Assembly (NCBI GenBank): GCA_902776945.1 | Contig: CACYSH010000015.1 | Span: 1 to 38,302, forward strand | Reading direction: 5' to 3' | Source: an uncultured Ruminococcus sp. | GTDB lineage: Bacteria; Bacillota; Clostridia; Oscillospirales; Ruminococcaceae | DNA length: 38,302 nucleotides | Shown here: positions 7,921-15,834 of the stretch, one piece after another | How positions within the stretch are numbered: the stretch's first letter is position 1 | How the letters are laid out: each line of letters starts with the position of its first letter | The notes under the pieces: generated by a model | Database searches by the model: none | The model's input: only the letters and a program-made list of their open reading frames with translations | What the model was told of the DNA's origin: nothing | Program-made: the position numbers and the translations under genes

Positions 7921-8721
7921 TTAAAAATCACTGAAATTTTCTGTATATGTACAATCAGGATAACCTGAGCAGCCAATAAACTGCCGACCTTCATTCAGAC
8001 CACTTTTACAGGTGCGAATTACTAACGGCTTACCGCAAAACGGACACATTTCTCCTGTCTGTTTAGCCGGAGCACTTTTTTTATGTGCTTTTGCATACTG
8101 TTTATGCTCTTCACGAGTTTTCAGATCGGCATTTTCGTATTGTTTAAGAATATCATAAATAACCGAAATTTCATCATTGTTAAGAATTGCTTTTCTTTCA
8201 CTTAATCTTTCCGATAATTCCTTTTTCAATCGGCTTTCATTCACAATTACAATATCCTTATTCTTTCTAAGGATAGCTCCAATATCACACATATCGGAAA
8301 AAACGACAAAAGATAAAACAGGTATTCTTTTATTAAGCGGTTGTTTCAGACCGTTTTTTATTGTTTTTATCAAAGCGTTTCTGTGGCTCTCGTTTTGCAT
8401 GACGGGATTGTACATATCGTAACGCGAACCGTTAGGATACTCAACAGTCCAGTTTCTTACACCTTCATATCCTAAAATCCTACCGGTGTACCCTTTACAT
8501 TCAACTACAATTATAGCCTTTGAACAAATATAAACAACATCAATTTCTAAGGTATGACCGTCATTTATCGGAAGATATATATTGCTTAATACCTTACCTT
8601 TACAACCATCAAGCGAGGACATTGACAGCAGCGATTTGACCGATGATTCGGTAAGTACGCCTTTAAGCTGTGAAAAAAAGGGATTAACCACTTCTCTGAA
8701 CAGCATATCTAAGAATGACAT
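7921..8721 (-). CDS. NERD-domain protein with topoisomerase-type zinc finger
   Basis: A 266-residue protein. Residues about 25-150 form a NERD (nuclease-related) domain with the restriction-nuclease-like pattern EID (Asp61) then VVECK (Glu74, Lys76). Residues about 227-262 form a C4 finger, CPFCGKPL to CSGYPDC, of the kind found at the C-terminus of topoisomerase I. NERD proteins are thought to act on DNA, but function is unproven. The gene is visibly richer in A+T than both flanking genes, yet fits tightly between them (14 bp to tarJ, 17 bp to tarI). This suggests later insertion into an existing operon. The start at 8721 has no strong ribosome site that I could see. Confidence 0.85.
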   Translation of the reverse strand: MSFLDMLFREVVNPFFSQLKGVLTESSVKSLLSMSSLDGCKGKVLSNIYLPINDGHTLEIDVVYICSKAIIVVECKGYTGRILGYEGVRNWTVEYPNGSRYDMYNPVMQNESHRNALIKTIKNGLKQPLNKRIPVLSFVVFSDMCDIGAILRKNKDIVIVNESRLKKELSERLSERKAILNNDEISVIYDILKQYENADLKTREEHKQYAKAHKKSAPAKQTGEMCPFCGKPLVIRTCKSGLNEGRQFIGCSGYPDCTYTENFSDF

Positions 8722-8738
8722 TATATATCACCCGATTT

Positions 8739-9461
8739 CTAAGGATAAAGAGTATATTCCCCAGCCCCAAGCAGCGTTCTGACCATAAGCAGATCGCTGT
8801 CGGTGGTTATCTTGAAATTGATAGCATCGCCCTCGATAATGTGTATCGGCTGACCGTTCATCGTGCATATCTGCGAGGTACCCGTGATATGCGCTTTTTG
8901 CTCGGGAGTGAGCGCGTTTTCCATGCGGATAAAATGCGCGAGCCGGAAGCTGTCCGGCGCTTGTCCGCAGAAAAGCTCGCTGCGGGCGGGAATGTCGTCC
9001 ACCACATCGCCCTTTACCGAATGAAGTATAGTGTCCGCGCACGGCAGACCGCACACGCACGCGCCGAACTCAGCTGCCGCGTCGATAGAATCGTTCAGTA
9101 TCTTTTCGGTGACAAAAGGGCGCACCGCATCGTGGATAACGATAACGTCGTCCTCGCTTATGCCGTTGTCGCGGGAGATAGCGTCGGTTACGTTATGTAT
9201 CGAATCCATGCGCTCCCTGCCGCCCGCGATTATTCTCACGCGCTGCGGCTCGCTGATATTCTTTTCTACCTGACCGTTAAGATAGCCGATAAAATCCTCC
9301 CGCGCCGCAATGTAGATAAGGTCGAACCGCGGACATTTCAGCATATTTTTCAGCGTGTGGATGATCACAGGCACGCCGCCTATCTCGATGAACTGCTTTG
9401 GTACGGGCGCGTTTTTTACTCTCGTTCCGCTGCCGCCCGCAAGCATTGCTCCGTATATCAT
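8739..9461 (-). CDS. tarI: ribitol-5-phosphate cytidylyltransferase (IspD/TarI family)
   Basis: The enzyme makes CDP-ribitol from CTP and ribitol 5-phosphate. The N-terminal nucleotide loop LAGGSGTRVKNAPVPKQF (residues 7-24) is the IspD/TarI signature, and the spacing with N-x-P-x-PKQF is TarI-like. IHDAVRPFV and GQAPDSFRL follow at the expected positions. At 240 residues it has normal length. IspD (methylerythritol phosphate cytidylyltransferase) is the main alternative. The nearby dehydrogenase and two CDP-polyol transferase genes favour TarI. GAGAGG lies about 12 bp before the ATG at 9461. Confidence 0.87.
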   Translation of the reverse strand: MIYGAMLAGGSGTRVKNAPVPKQFIEIGGVPVIIHTLKNMLKCPRFDLIYIAAREDFIGYLNGQVEKNISEPQRVRIIAGGRERMDSIHNVTDAISRDNGISEDDVIVIHDAVRPFVTEKILNDSIDAAAEFGACVCGLPCADTILHSVKGDVVDDIPARSELFCGQAPDSFRLAHFIRMENALTPEQKAHITGTSQICTMNGQPIHIIEGDAINFKITTDSDLLMVRTLLGAGEYTLYP

Positions 9462-9510
9462 TTTTTCTTTTTCCTCTCAACTTTTCCAATATATATAAAT
9501 CCCTGATTTT

Positions 9511-10755
9511 TCAGACCTTGATCTTTTTATTCTCCGGGAAAAACGCATTCCTCGCCGCTATCGAATACTTCACGCACTTGCAGCCAACGATCTTTTTCAG
9601 ATGCTCGTTCTCTTTGCGGTATTCGCTTCTTTCGCGCTCGGCGCGGCTGGCGCGTTCCCGCTCGGCTTTGAGCTTTGCTTCAAGCTCCGCTATCTTCTCG
9701 CCCGCTTTTTTGAGCTTCTTGTCAAGGTCGCGTATCTTGTGTATATCCCTTCTTGTGACCTCGAACCAGTTGTTCATAGCCGTCCGCATAGCGTCGTGCC
9801 GCCATTTTATCAGCTCGTTCTCGTCGTAATTCAGCGGACAAAGCTCCTCCGGCGTGCCGTGAACGTCCTTGTATTTCTCTGCAAACTCCTTCACCTGCCG
9901 GATAAGCGCTTCGCGGTAGGGCAGATAATCGGGCTTGTTCGGCGGCGGATTCGTCACATCATATTTAAACTCGCCCGAAATAAAAGGCTCACGGCGGCTG
10001 AAATGCAGCCACGAATAATAAGGCTCAAAGCGAATGCCGCAAGGCTCGTTATTAAGCAGCAGAACGGGAACACCCATTGCAAGGCACGGCAGCGCGACAT
10101 GGAGCCTTCTCGTCACGACGCACTTTGCGTTCTGATACAGGCTAAGAACTTCCTTGACGTAAGCTATGCGCTCCTCCCATGTGGCGGTACTGCCGCGATA
10201 GTCCTTGTAATGATTGAACTCTATATGCTCGATGTCGGTGCCTTCAAGCTGCTTTTTCACGGCTTCGGTCGAGGGTTCGCCGATCTCGACGGTAACGACG
10301 TATTCCTTTTTGGGCTTGATACGCGGCTGTTCGGGCAACGTAAGAGTTATACAGCCCGAAAAATAGCAGTTTATACCAAGAGATTCTAACGTTCTCTGCG
10401 TGAAAAGGTCGCGGCAGCCTATCCCCCCGCAGGCGTTTAAATAATCCCTGCTAAGTCCCGTAAGAAATTCGGTCGTCACGGGAGAGCCGTCCTGCTTTGC
10501 CTTTGCGTTGTCGGTATAGTGTATGCCCGTAAAAAGCGGCACAATGTACTTGCTGGGAGGCCAGTTCCACTTGTGCCACATATACCACGCGCTCATGATG
10601 ACCGCCGCAGGCTCGCCGTCGTCGGTAACGAAGCTGTCAAGGTTTTCGCGGTCAAGGAAATAGCTCACCTCCGGCAGGAGATTTGCCGCAGCGTAGGCTT
10701 GTATATCATCACCGATATTTTGGGTGTTTTTGTGCATCATTATCCCGAATTTCAC
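9511..10755 (-). CDS. polysaccharide pyruvyl transferase family protein with C-terminal coiled coil
   Basis: A 414-residue protein starting at GTG (10755). The N-terminal NIGDDIQAYAA is the family signature for the phosphoenolpyruvate-binding side. CVVTRRLHVALPCLAMGVPV in the second half is the other conserved block. Members place pyruvate ketals on cell-surface sugars, for example CsaB for S-layer anchoring. From about residue 335 on there is a long charged heptad segment (KKLKKAGEKIAELEAKLKAE and onward), a probable coiled coil, followed by a basic C-terminus. It is a paralogue of the gene at 11406-12623: shared motifs include SAWYMW, NWPPSK and SGCITLTLP. It sits 49 bp upstream of tarI. 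Confidence 0.85.
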   Translation of the reverse strand: MKFGIMMHKNTQNIGDDIQAYAAANLLPEVSYFLDRENLDSFVTDDGEPAAVIMSAWYMWHKWNWPPSKYIVPLFTGIHYTDNAKAKQDGSPVTTEFLTGLSRDYLNACGGIGCRDLFTQRTLESLGINCYFSGCITLTLPEQPRIKPKKEYVVTVEIGEPSTEAVKKQLEGTDIEHIEFNHYKDYRGSTATWEERIAYVKEVLSLYQNAKCVVTRRLHVALPCLAMGVPVLLLNNEPCGIRFEPYYSWLHFSRREPFISGEFKYDVTNPPPNKPDYLPYREALIRQVKEFAEKYKDVHGTPEELCPLNYDENELIKWRHDAMRTAMNNWFEVTRRDIHKIRDLDKKLKKAGEKIAELEAKLKAERERASRAERERSEYRKENEHLKKIVGCKCVKYSIAARNAFFPENKKIKV

Positions 10756-10804
10756 GGTCTCCGCTCACTCCATTCTCTGACCGCACTTATATAGTAAACT
10801 ACAT

Positions 10805-10992
10805 TAGACCTGTCCACGAACCACTTGCACTCCTACTGATAAAATCCTGATAAAATCTTTTGTCATGCTGATGCGTTGTCCTTCTCACCGTGCGCCAGCA
10901 CGCTGGCATTAACGAGTTAATGCAGTCGTCCGCCTTGCATCATGACAAAATCTTTTGCCATTAGTCGCACGAGTGGTTTGTGGACAGGTCTA
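10805..10992. mobile_element. MITE-like non-coding element flanked by TA
   Basis: A 184-bp core (10807-10990) has imperfect terminal inverted repeats, GACCTGTCCACGAACCACT against GACCTGTCCACAAACCACT, and inner arms TTTTGTCATG/CATGACAAAA. TA lies immediately outside both ends, fitting the TA target duplication of IS630/Tc1-type transposases. The middle holds GCCAGCACGCTGGC and the palindrome GCATTAACGAGTTAATGC, so either strand would fold into a branched hairpin. No ORF of meaning lies inside. One copy only is seen in this window, and the mobilising transposase is not present. Confidence 0.72.
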
Positions 10993-11013
10993 TTAATTTT
11001 TAAACATTTCATT

Positions 11014-11110
11014 GTACGGGCGAACACCGCTCGCCCGTGAATCGCCCTGTTTGCCGTGATTTTTCCCGACTTCGCACAAATTATTTGCGAAAATCGCTGC
11101 GCTCTTTCGC
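11014..11110. repeat. composite repeat module with GAAAGAGCGCAGCG core
   Basis: The sequence holds an inverted pair, CGGGCGAAC and the following CGCTCGCCCG, near 11018-11036. It also holds a 25-bp block (rc GAAAGAGCGCAGCGATTTTC plus five further bases) that recurs exactly at about 26016-26040 downstream of the dockerin gene. It directly abuts the inverted-repeat element at 11111. No gene is visible. Confidence 0.6.
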
Positions 11111-11208
11111 AAAATAAAATCGGCAATCTACTTGTTTCCGCCCTGTCTTACAGAGCTATTCTATTATGCGTTTTTGTTAGCTTTTCTCTAAATTGCCGAT
11201 TTTATTTT
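11111..11208 (-). repeat. inverted-repeat element (AAAATCGGCAAT family), copy 1
   Basis: Perfect 17-bp terminal inverted repeats, AAAATAAAATCGGCAAT at 11111-11127 and its complement at 11192-11208, enclose about 64 bp. Read on the minus strand the interior contains CTAACAAAAACGC and AAGACAGGGCGGAAACAAGT, shared with the copies at 23971 and 34663. It has no coding potential. Confidence 0.8.
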
Positions 11209-11239
11209 ATCCGTTAAATTCTGCGTATAATAATGATTT

Positions 11240-11390
11240 GCTTTGTCGGTGGGCTTTGCGTTTGATGCGCCGGCGGCGCATATGGGGCGCTGTCCCATAC
11301 CCTGCAAGGGGCTACTCGCCCCCTTGACCCCTCGCCAGCGCACCGGCGCTGAACCAGGTTTATGCCCTAACTTTGCGGTGATTTTAGGCT
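11240..11390 (-). repeat. composite intergenic repeat, copy A3 (hairpin-chain unit)
   Basis: On the minus strand: CCGCAAAGTTAGGGCATAAA, hairpin CAGCGCCGGTGCGCTGG, GCGAGGGGTCAAGG, then CCCCTTGCAGGGTATGGG and the hairpin ATGCGCCGCCGGCGCAT. The CACGAAC/GTTCGTG palindrome of copy A1 is missing here, replaced by GGGGGCGAGTAG. Compensating changes keep the hairpins paired (CGGTG for CCGTG), which suggests that structure matters. The CGCAAAG end faces the stop codon of the gene ending at 11406. Confidence 0.8.
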
Positions 11391-11405
11391 TTGTGATAAA
11401 TAACA

Positions 11406-12623
11406 TTACTGTTGTTTTTCAAGAGCTTCCCTCTCCGCCTTTACCTCCGCATAAGTGCGTATGCGCTTATCCTTCGGCATGAAAAGATTTCTCGACTTTA
11501 TCATGAATTTTATACTGCGGCAGCCCAGCACCTTGCGGTAATGCTTTACCTCCGGCAGCAATTTGTCATGTTCAGCCGCCTTCGGGCGCAGCTCGATAAG
11601 CTCGCGCTCCTCCGCGTCGGTCACTTCGAACCAGCGGTTCATACAACCGCGCATTGTCTCGGCTTTCCATTTGTACAATTCAAGCTCGGAATAGGTCGTT
11701 TTTTTGTACTGCTCCGGAGCGCCGTCCTCATGCTCGTATCTCTTAACAAAATCCTCTATCGCCTTTATCATCGCTTCGCGCACGGGAACATATTCGCGGC
11801 TGTTAGGCGGCGGAGCCAAAAAATCATATTTGAACTTTCCTTTAAGAAATTCCTTGTAGGTGCAATGCTTTATCCAGTCATAATAGGGGTCAAATCTGCC
11901 CGATACCGGGCGCTTGTGACCGTTCGTGACAAAAACAGGAACCTCCATAGCAAGGCACGGCAGAGCGCAGTGCAGACGGCGGGTGACAACGCAGACGGCA
12001 TTCTGATAGAGGGTCAGCAGCTTTACCACCTCTGACTGACGTTCCTCCCACGATGCGTTGCTTTCGCGGTAATCCATATAATGGGTAGTTTCGACAATAT
12101 CGCACTTGTCGCCGACTATCTCGCGCAGCTTGTCAAGCACGTTTTTCGGAAGGTCGCAGGCACAGATATATTTGCGCGGCAGCTCCTTTTTCTCCATTTT
12201 CGGGAGAGTAAGAGTTATACAGCCCGAAAAAAAGGAATCTATCCCGATCTCGCGGAATGTTTTCAGCGTGAAATCATCGCGGCAGCCGACGGGACCGTAA
12301 GCATTCAGATAATCGCCGCCGCAGCCGGTGAAGAACTCGGTCTTGACGGGACTTCCCGCCTGCTGCGCCGCCTGATGATCGGAAAAATGAATCCCCGTAA
12401 GCAGCGGCACGATAAATTTCGAAGGCGGCCAGTTCCATTTCCGCCACATATACCACGCCGACATGATCACTGCGGCGGGCTTGCCGTCGTCTGTCGTGAA
12501 CTCGTCGAGGTATTCGCGGTCAAGGAAATAATCAGTATGCGGCAGGTGCTGCATGGCGGCAAAGGTCTGTATATCGTCCCCGATGTTGCGGGTCGTTTTG
12601 TGCATTATCACTCCGAATTTCAT
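11406..12623 (-). CDS. polysaccharide pyruvyl transferase family protein, second paralogue
   Basis: A 405-residue protein with NIGDDIQTFAAMQ at the N-terminus and CVVTRRLHCALPCLAMEVPV in the second half, the two conserved blocks of the family. It aligns along its length with the gene at 9511-10755 but has a shorter helical C-terminal region (about residues 335-400) without the long coiled coil. GGAGGTG lies 8 bp before the ATG at 12623. It starts 38 bp after the phosphotransferase gene at 12662, so co-transcription from the promoter at 13899 is likely. The acceptor sugar is unknown. Confidence 0.84.
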   Translation of the reverse strand: MKFGVIMHKTTRNIGDDIQTFAAMQHLPHTDYFLDREYLDEFTTDDGKPAAVIMSAWYMWRKWNWPPSKFIVPLLTGIHFSDHQAAQQAGSPVKTEFFTGCGGDYLNAYGPVGCRDDFTLKTFREIGIDSFFSGCITLTLPKMEKKELPRKYICACDLPKNVLDKLREIVGDKCDIVETTHYMDYRESNASWEERQSEVVKLLTLYQNAVCVVTRRLHCALPCLAMEVPVFVTNGHKRPVSGRFDPYYDWIKHCTYKEFLKGKFKYDFLAPPPNSREYVPVREAMIKAIEDFVKRYEHEDGAPEQYKKTTYSELELYKWKAETMRGCMNRWFEVTDAEERELIELRPKAAEHDKLLPEVKHYRKVLGCRSIKFMIKSRNLFMPKDKRIRTYAEVKAEREALEKQQ

Positions 12624-12661
12624 CTGTCACACACCTCCGTCATCACGGTGCTTTAACGCTT

Positions 12662-13858
12662 TTAACCTGTGATGTATCTTATTATCCTTTCGGTCGAATG
12701 ACCGTCGCAGGCTCCCATGAATCGGTCTCTGAAACGCCGAAGCGCTGCCGTATCGCATTCCCCATTCAAAGCACGGCGCACGGCGGGGAAAAGCTCGTCC
12801 TCGCTGCGCGTGATCTCGCCCGGGAGAAAATCATTGTCATATTTATAGTAAAAGCCCCGGTAATCGTAGAAATCGTCAAGATCGGGGGCAAAAAAGACCA
12901 TTGGTCTCAAAAAAAGGGAGTATTCAAAAATCAGCGAGGAATAATCGGTAATTACCAGATCGCTGACAAAAAGCAGCTCTTCAATGCGCAGCTTGTCCGA
13001 AACATCAAAAGCAAACCTGCGGCATTCAGGCGGGATTATAGTTTTGCGGCGGACAAATCCGTGCTGCTTTATCAACAGAACACAGCCTGCGCCAACGCTG
13101 TTCATCATCTTTTTAATATCGAACATTTCCGGCGGCTGCGCGTTATCGGCATCGCCGCGATAGGTCGGAGCGTAAAGCAGAACTTTTTTGCCCCGTGCGC
13201 CCGGAACGATCTCGTAAAGCCTGTTAAAAGCGCGGGAACGGTTATCCTCGTCAAAGAAATAATCGGTGCGGGCGATACCGACGGCGCGTACAGGAGAACG
13301 TCTGCCGAAATCGGGACGGTCAAAGCCGAAAGCATTATCAAAATGCGGGATACACTCCTTCGAGCTGACGGTCACAAGCGTATAATTTGTATGCGCGGGA
13401 AAGCGGTCAAGCTCCTCCGGCTCCTGCCCGAAGCTGAGTCCTGCGATAGAGTAGCCCCATTTTTTGAAAGCTCCGCAGGAATGCCAGGTCTGAACGAGCT
13501 TTGTTCCGCGCCGCAGTCTGAAAGCCCCGAAAAGATTGCAGGTATCGTCAACAAAAACAGTCCCCGCCGTCGGCAGTATCGTACATAGCCTTAAATACCG
13601 CCACAGATAGCCAAGTCCGCCGCTGTTGTTGTGGATAAAAAACACACGGTATGGCAGCCCCCGACGTTTCAGCCCGTTTACTATCGGGATATAGCTGTCG
13701 GTAAGCTCTCCGTGACGTACCTCGCAGAACAAAGCCAGCCTGCGGTCGCAGCGGCGCAGGCAGGATATATTGTAAACAAATGGATAAACCACACGGAACA
13801 TTATGGTCTTGATTGCTCCGCGCAGCATTTTTTTGATTCGTGTAAAAACAGCACTCAT
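12662..13858 (-). CDS. CDP-glycerol/ribitol glycerophosphotransferase family protein
   Basis: A 398-residue TagB/TagF-family protein without an added N-terminal domain. Seen motifs are QTWHSCGAFKKWG (catalytic His region), VGIARTDYFFDED, LLYAPTYRGDAD, and VITDYSSLIFEYSLF. The usual KLHPF is here KQHGF, keeping the His but losing the Pro. A basic N-terminus with a short hydrophobic stretch (IMFRVVYPFVYNI) fits membrane association. It is the first gene of the cluster and follows a near-consensus promoter. It probably acts as a primase or polymerase for the same chain as the enzyme at 4813-6584, but the division of labour cannot be read from sequence. Confidence 0.85.
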   Translation of the reverse strand: MSAVFTRIKKMLRGAIKTIMFRVVYPFVYNISCLRRCDRRLALFCEVRHGELTDSYIPIVNGLKRRGLPYRVFFIHNNSGGLGYLWRYLRLCTILPTAGTVFVDDTCNLFGAFRLRRGTKLVQTWHSCGAFKKWGYSIAGLSFGQEPEELDRFPAHTNYTLVTVSSKECIPHFDNAFGFDRPDFGRRSPVRAVGIARTDYFFDEDNRSRAFNRLYEIVPGARGKKVLLYAPTYRGDADNAQPPEMFDIKKMMNSVGAGCVLLIKQHGFVRRKTIIPPECRRFAFDVSDKLRIEELLFVSDLVITDYSSLIFEYSLFLRPMVFFAPDLDDFYDYRGFYYKYDNDFLPGEITRSEDELFPAVRRALNGECDTAALRRFRDRFMGACDGHSTERIIRYITG

Positions 13859-13898
13859 ATTTTATTATTCCATTTTCCTGATCCGAATATACCTAATT

Positions 13899-13927
13899 AT
13901 TATAGCATATACGGAAAACACTGTCAA
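13899..13927 (-). promoter_or_regulatory. sigma-A promoter of the surface-polymer cluster
   Basis: On the minus strand a perfect TTGACA (13922-13927) and a perfect TATAAT (13899-13904) are separated by exactly 17 bp, 40 bp before the start codon at 13858. It is the best promoter in the window and suggests strong, housekeeping expression of the cluster. Confidence 0.88.
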
Positions 13928-14027
13928 GCGCCATAGCGAATAATCACCTATGTTTCGGCGTACTTGCCAAAAACGCGGCAAAACCCACATATTATTTTAC
14001 GATTTGATTTCAGGATTTTTGGTATGC

Positions 14028-14172
14028 GCAAAGCCACCGAATCCGCAAAACATGGGCAGACACGGGTTTCAGCGCCCGTGCGCTGGCGAGGGGTCAACCG
14101 CACGAACAAGTTCGTGCTAAGCGAGGAACCCCATTTGCGCCGCAGGCGCAGCCCAGCAAAGCCCACAAATCA
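14028..14172 (+). repeat. composite intergenic repeat, copy A4 (hairpin-chain unit)
   Basis: Read on the plus strand: AAAGCCACCGAATCCGCAAA, then the CAGCGCCCGTGCGCTGGCGAG hairpin block, the palindrome GCACGAACAAGTTCGTGC, GAGGAACCCC, and the hairpin TTGCGCCGCAGGCGCA. It is the closest match to copy A1 but lacks the CCCCTTGCGGGG segment. Unlike the other copies its CGCAAA end does not face a stop codon. It points to the 5' side of the gene at 12662-13858. Confidence 0.8.
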
Positions 14173-14193
14173 AGCAAAGCCCCGAAAACACGC

Positions 14194-14322
14194 AGAATTG
14201 AGCGGTCAAAATTAAAATCGGCAATTCGTTCGTTTCCGTCACATTTTGCAGATTTATTCAATTCTGTGTTTTTGGCAGAATTTTTCTAAATTGCCAATTT
14301 TAATTCTGAACCGCTCAATTTT
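14194..14322 (-). repeat. inverted-repeat element (AAAATCGGCAAT family), copy 2, longest form
   Basis: The inverted repeats reach about 32 bp here: AATTGAGCGGTCAAAATTAA followed by AATCGGCAATT on the left and the near-complement ending CCGCTCAATTT on the right. The interior, read on the minus strand, has CCAAAAACACAGAATTGAAT and GACGGAAACGAACG, a diverged form of the CTAACAAAAAC/GCGGAAACAAG core. The whole element would fold into one long imperfect hairpin. Confidence 0.78.
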
Positions 14323-14361
14323 CTTTTTTACCGTTAGTTTGCGAATGCCGACAGCTTTTCC

Positions 14362-14393
14362 GGGGATAACCCTTCTGAAGAAGGATTATCCCC
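14362..14393. repeat. strong isolated hairpin within the repeat cluster
   Basis: GGGGATAACCCTTC pairs with GAAGGATTATCCCC (13 of 14 positions, the last as a G-U type pair) around a TGAA tetraloop. No U-run follows on either strand, so it is not a standard intrinsic terminator. It lies between two repeat modules in a gene-free 670-bp gap. Confidence 0.6.
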
Positions 14394-14411
14394 TTGCATG
14401 AGCTTGCTTGT

Positions 14412-14451
14412 GCCACACCCTTCCTAAGACTTTTGGTTTGCACTCACTTTG
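14412..14451 (-). repeat. composite repeat, AAGTCTTAGGA module, copy C1
   Basis: On the minus strand CAAAGTGAGTGCAAACCAAA followed by AGTCTTAGGAAGGGTGTGGC. The same CAAAG-(n)-GCAAACCAAAAGTCTTAGGAA string occurs at 25922 and 34574. The CAAAG end faces the stop codon of the CoA-ligase gene at 14528. Confidence 0.72.
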
Positions 14452-14488
14452 TATTTTTCATGCGCAATTTATGCTGATTTCAAAAAAC

Positions 14489-14517
14489 GACCCGCCGGGA
14501 ATCGCTCCCTGCGGGTC
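14489..14517 (-). terminator. intrinsic terminator of the phenylacetate-CoA ligase gene
   Basis: On the minus strand GACCCGCAGGGAG pairs through GACCCGC/GCGGGTC with inner GGGA/TCCC pairs, and is followed by GTTTTTTG. It lies 11 bp after the stop codon. Confidence 0.85.
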
Positions 14518-14527
14518 TTTATCATTA

Positions 14528-15763
14528 TCAGTCGAATCTTTCGTCAATAACACGCGCCGTCTTCTTCATGCTGCGCGGAAGAACGCCTATCTCAACTACC
14601 TTGACTATCGGAGTGAAACCAATACGGCTCTTGACCTTCTCGGCAATGCGCTTTGAAAGATCGTTAAAATCAACAGAACCGTTCGTTTCAACATAAATAC
14701 GCATGGTGTCCTTGCCGTCGAGATGAGAAATGCGTATCTGATATTCACTTGATATTTCGGGGAACTGCGCGAGAACTTCCTCAATTTGGCTCGGGAACAC
14801 GTTTACGCCCTTTATCTTCATCATATCGTCGGTTCTGCCCTTGATCACGTCTATGCGGGGATAGCTTCGTCCGCAGGGGCATTCGCCGGGAATAATGCGC
14901 GAAAGGTCATGTGTGCGGTAGCGGATAAGCGGAGCGCCTTCCTTAACGAGCGTGGTGATAACGATCTCGCCCTCTTCGCCGTCGGGAACGGGCTGACCTG
15001 TCACGGGGTCGATTATTTCAAGATAGAGATAATCGTCCCAAATGTGCATACCTGTGTTGTACTCGCAGTTTATGCCGATTCCGGGACCGTAGATCTCGGT
15101 AAGTCCGTAAATATCGTAAAGCTCTATACCAAGCCCCTCGTGTATGCGCTGACGCATTTTCTCGCTCCAGCGCTCCGAACCGATAACACCCTTTTTGAGA
15201 CAAATTTTGTCCTTGATACCGCGCTTTTCGATCTCCTCAGTCAGCAGCAGCGCGTATGAGGAAGTCGAGCAGAGAACGGTGCTTTTGAGGTTCATCATCA
15301 TTTCAAGCTGCTTGTCGGTGTTGCCGGGACCCATAGGGATCGCCATAGCGCCAAGCTTTTCGCAGCCGTTCTGAAAGCCTATTCCCGCCGTCCACAAGCC
15401 GTAGCCGGGAGTTATGTGTATCCTGTCCATATTGGTGATACCCGCGACCTCGTAGCAGCGCTTGAACATCTCGCCCCAGTCGTCAACGTCCTTTGCGGTG
15501 TAGGGGATTATTACGGGCTTGCCGGTAGTTCCCGATGAGGAATGAATACGGACTATCTCCTCCTCCGGCGCGGTCATAAGACCGAGCGGATAAGCGTCGC
15601 GGAGATCTTTTTTCTCCGAGAACGGGAGCTTTAAGAAGTCCTCCGGCGTTTTTACCTCTGTAATTCCGGCTTCCTCGAGTTTTTTGCCGTAAAAGCTGCC
15701 GGACTTCACCAGCGCATTTATGCGGTCGTTGACCTGAGCAAGCTGTTTCTCTGTTATCTGCAT
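14528..15763 (-). CDS. phenylacetate-CoA ligase family protein
   Basis: An adenylate-forming enzyme of 411 residues, slightly shorter than PaaK of aerobes. It activates an aryl acid with ATP and joins it to CoA. The P-loop IHSSSGTTGKPV lies at about 73-84, YGLTEIYGPG in the middle, and the hinge with the C-terminal AMP-binding domain shows GRTDDMMKIKGVNVFPSQIE. In gut anaerobes such proteins often accompany 2-ketoacid:ferredoxin oxidoreductases of aromatic amino acid fermentation, but none is nearby here. It appears to be a single-gene unit with its own promoter (15835-15863) and terminator (14489-14517). True substrate (phenylacetate, indoleacetate or other) cannot be told. Confidence 0.93.
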   Translation of the reverse strand: MQITEKQLAQVNDRINALVKSGSFYGKKLEEAGITEVKTPEDFLKLPFSEKKDLRDAYPLGLMTAPEEEIVRIHSSSGTTGKPVIIPYTAKDVDDWGEMFKRCYEVAGITNMDRIHITPGYGLWTAGIGFQNGCEKLGAMAIPMGPGNTDKQLEMMMNLKSTVLCSTSSYALLLTEEIEKRGIKDKICLKKGVIGSERWSEKMRQRIHEGLGIELYDIYGLTEIYGPGIGINCEYNTGMHIWDDYLYLEIIDPVTGQPVPDGEEGEIVITTLVKEGAPLIRYRTHDLSRIIPGECPCGRSYPRIDVIKGRTDDMMKIKGVNVFPSQIEEVLAQFPEISSEYQIRISHLDGKDTMRIYVETNGSVDFNDLSKRIAEKVKSRIGFTPIVKVVEIGVLPRSMKKTARVIDERFD

Positions 15764-15834
15764 TTTTATCTGTCCTTTCCGAATATTTTTTATTACAAGC
15801 GTAACAAGACCTATTCAAAAGCTGTCCAAACTGT

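Noticed and set aside
8739-9461. IspD of the MEP isoprenoid pathway
   Set aside because: Sequence alone cannot exclude it, but the neighbouring TarJ-like dehydrogenase, CDP-polyol transferases and the N-x-P-x-PKQF loop favour TarI.
14362-14393. Hairpin as an intrinsic terminator
   Set aside because: The stem is strong but neither strand has a following U-run, and no gene ends close to it. It is listed only as a hairpin.
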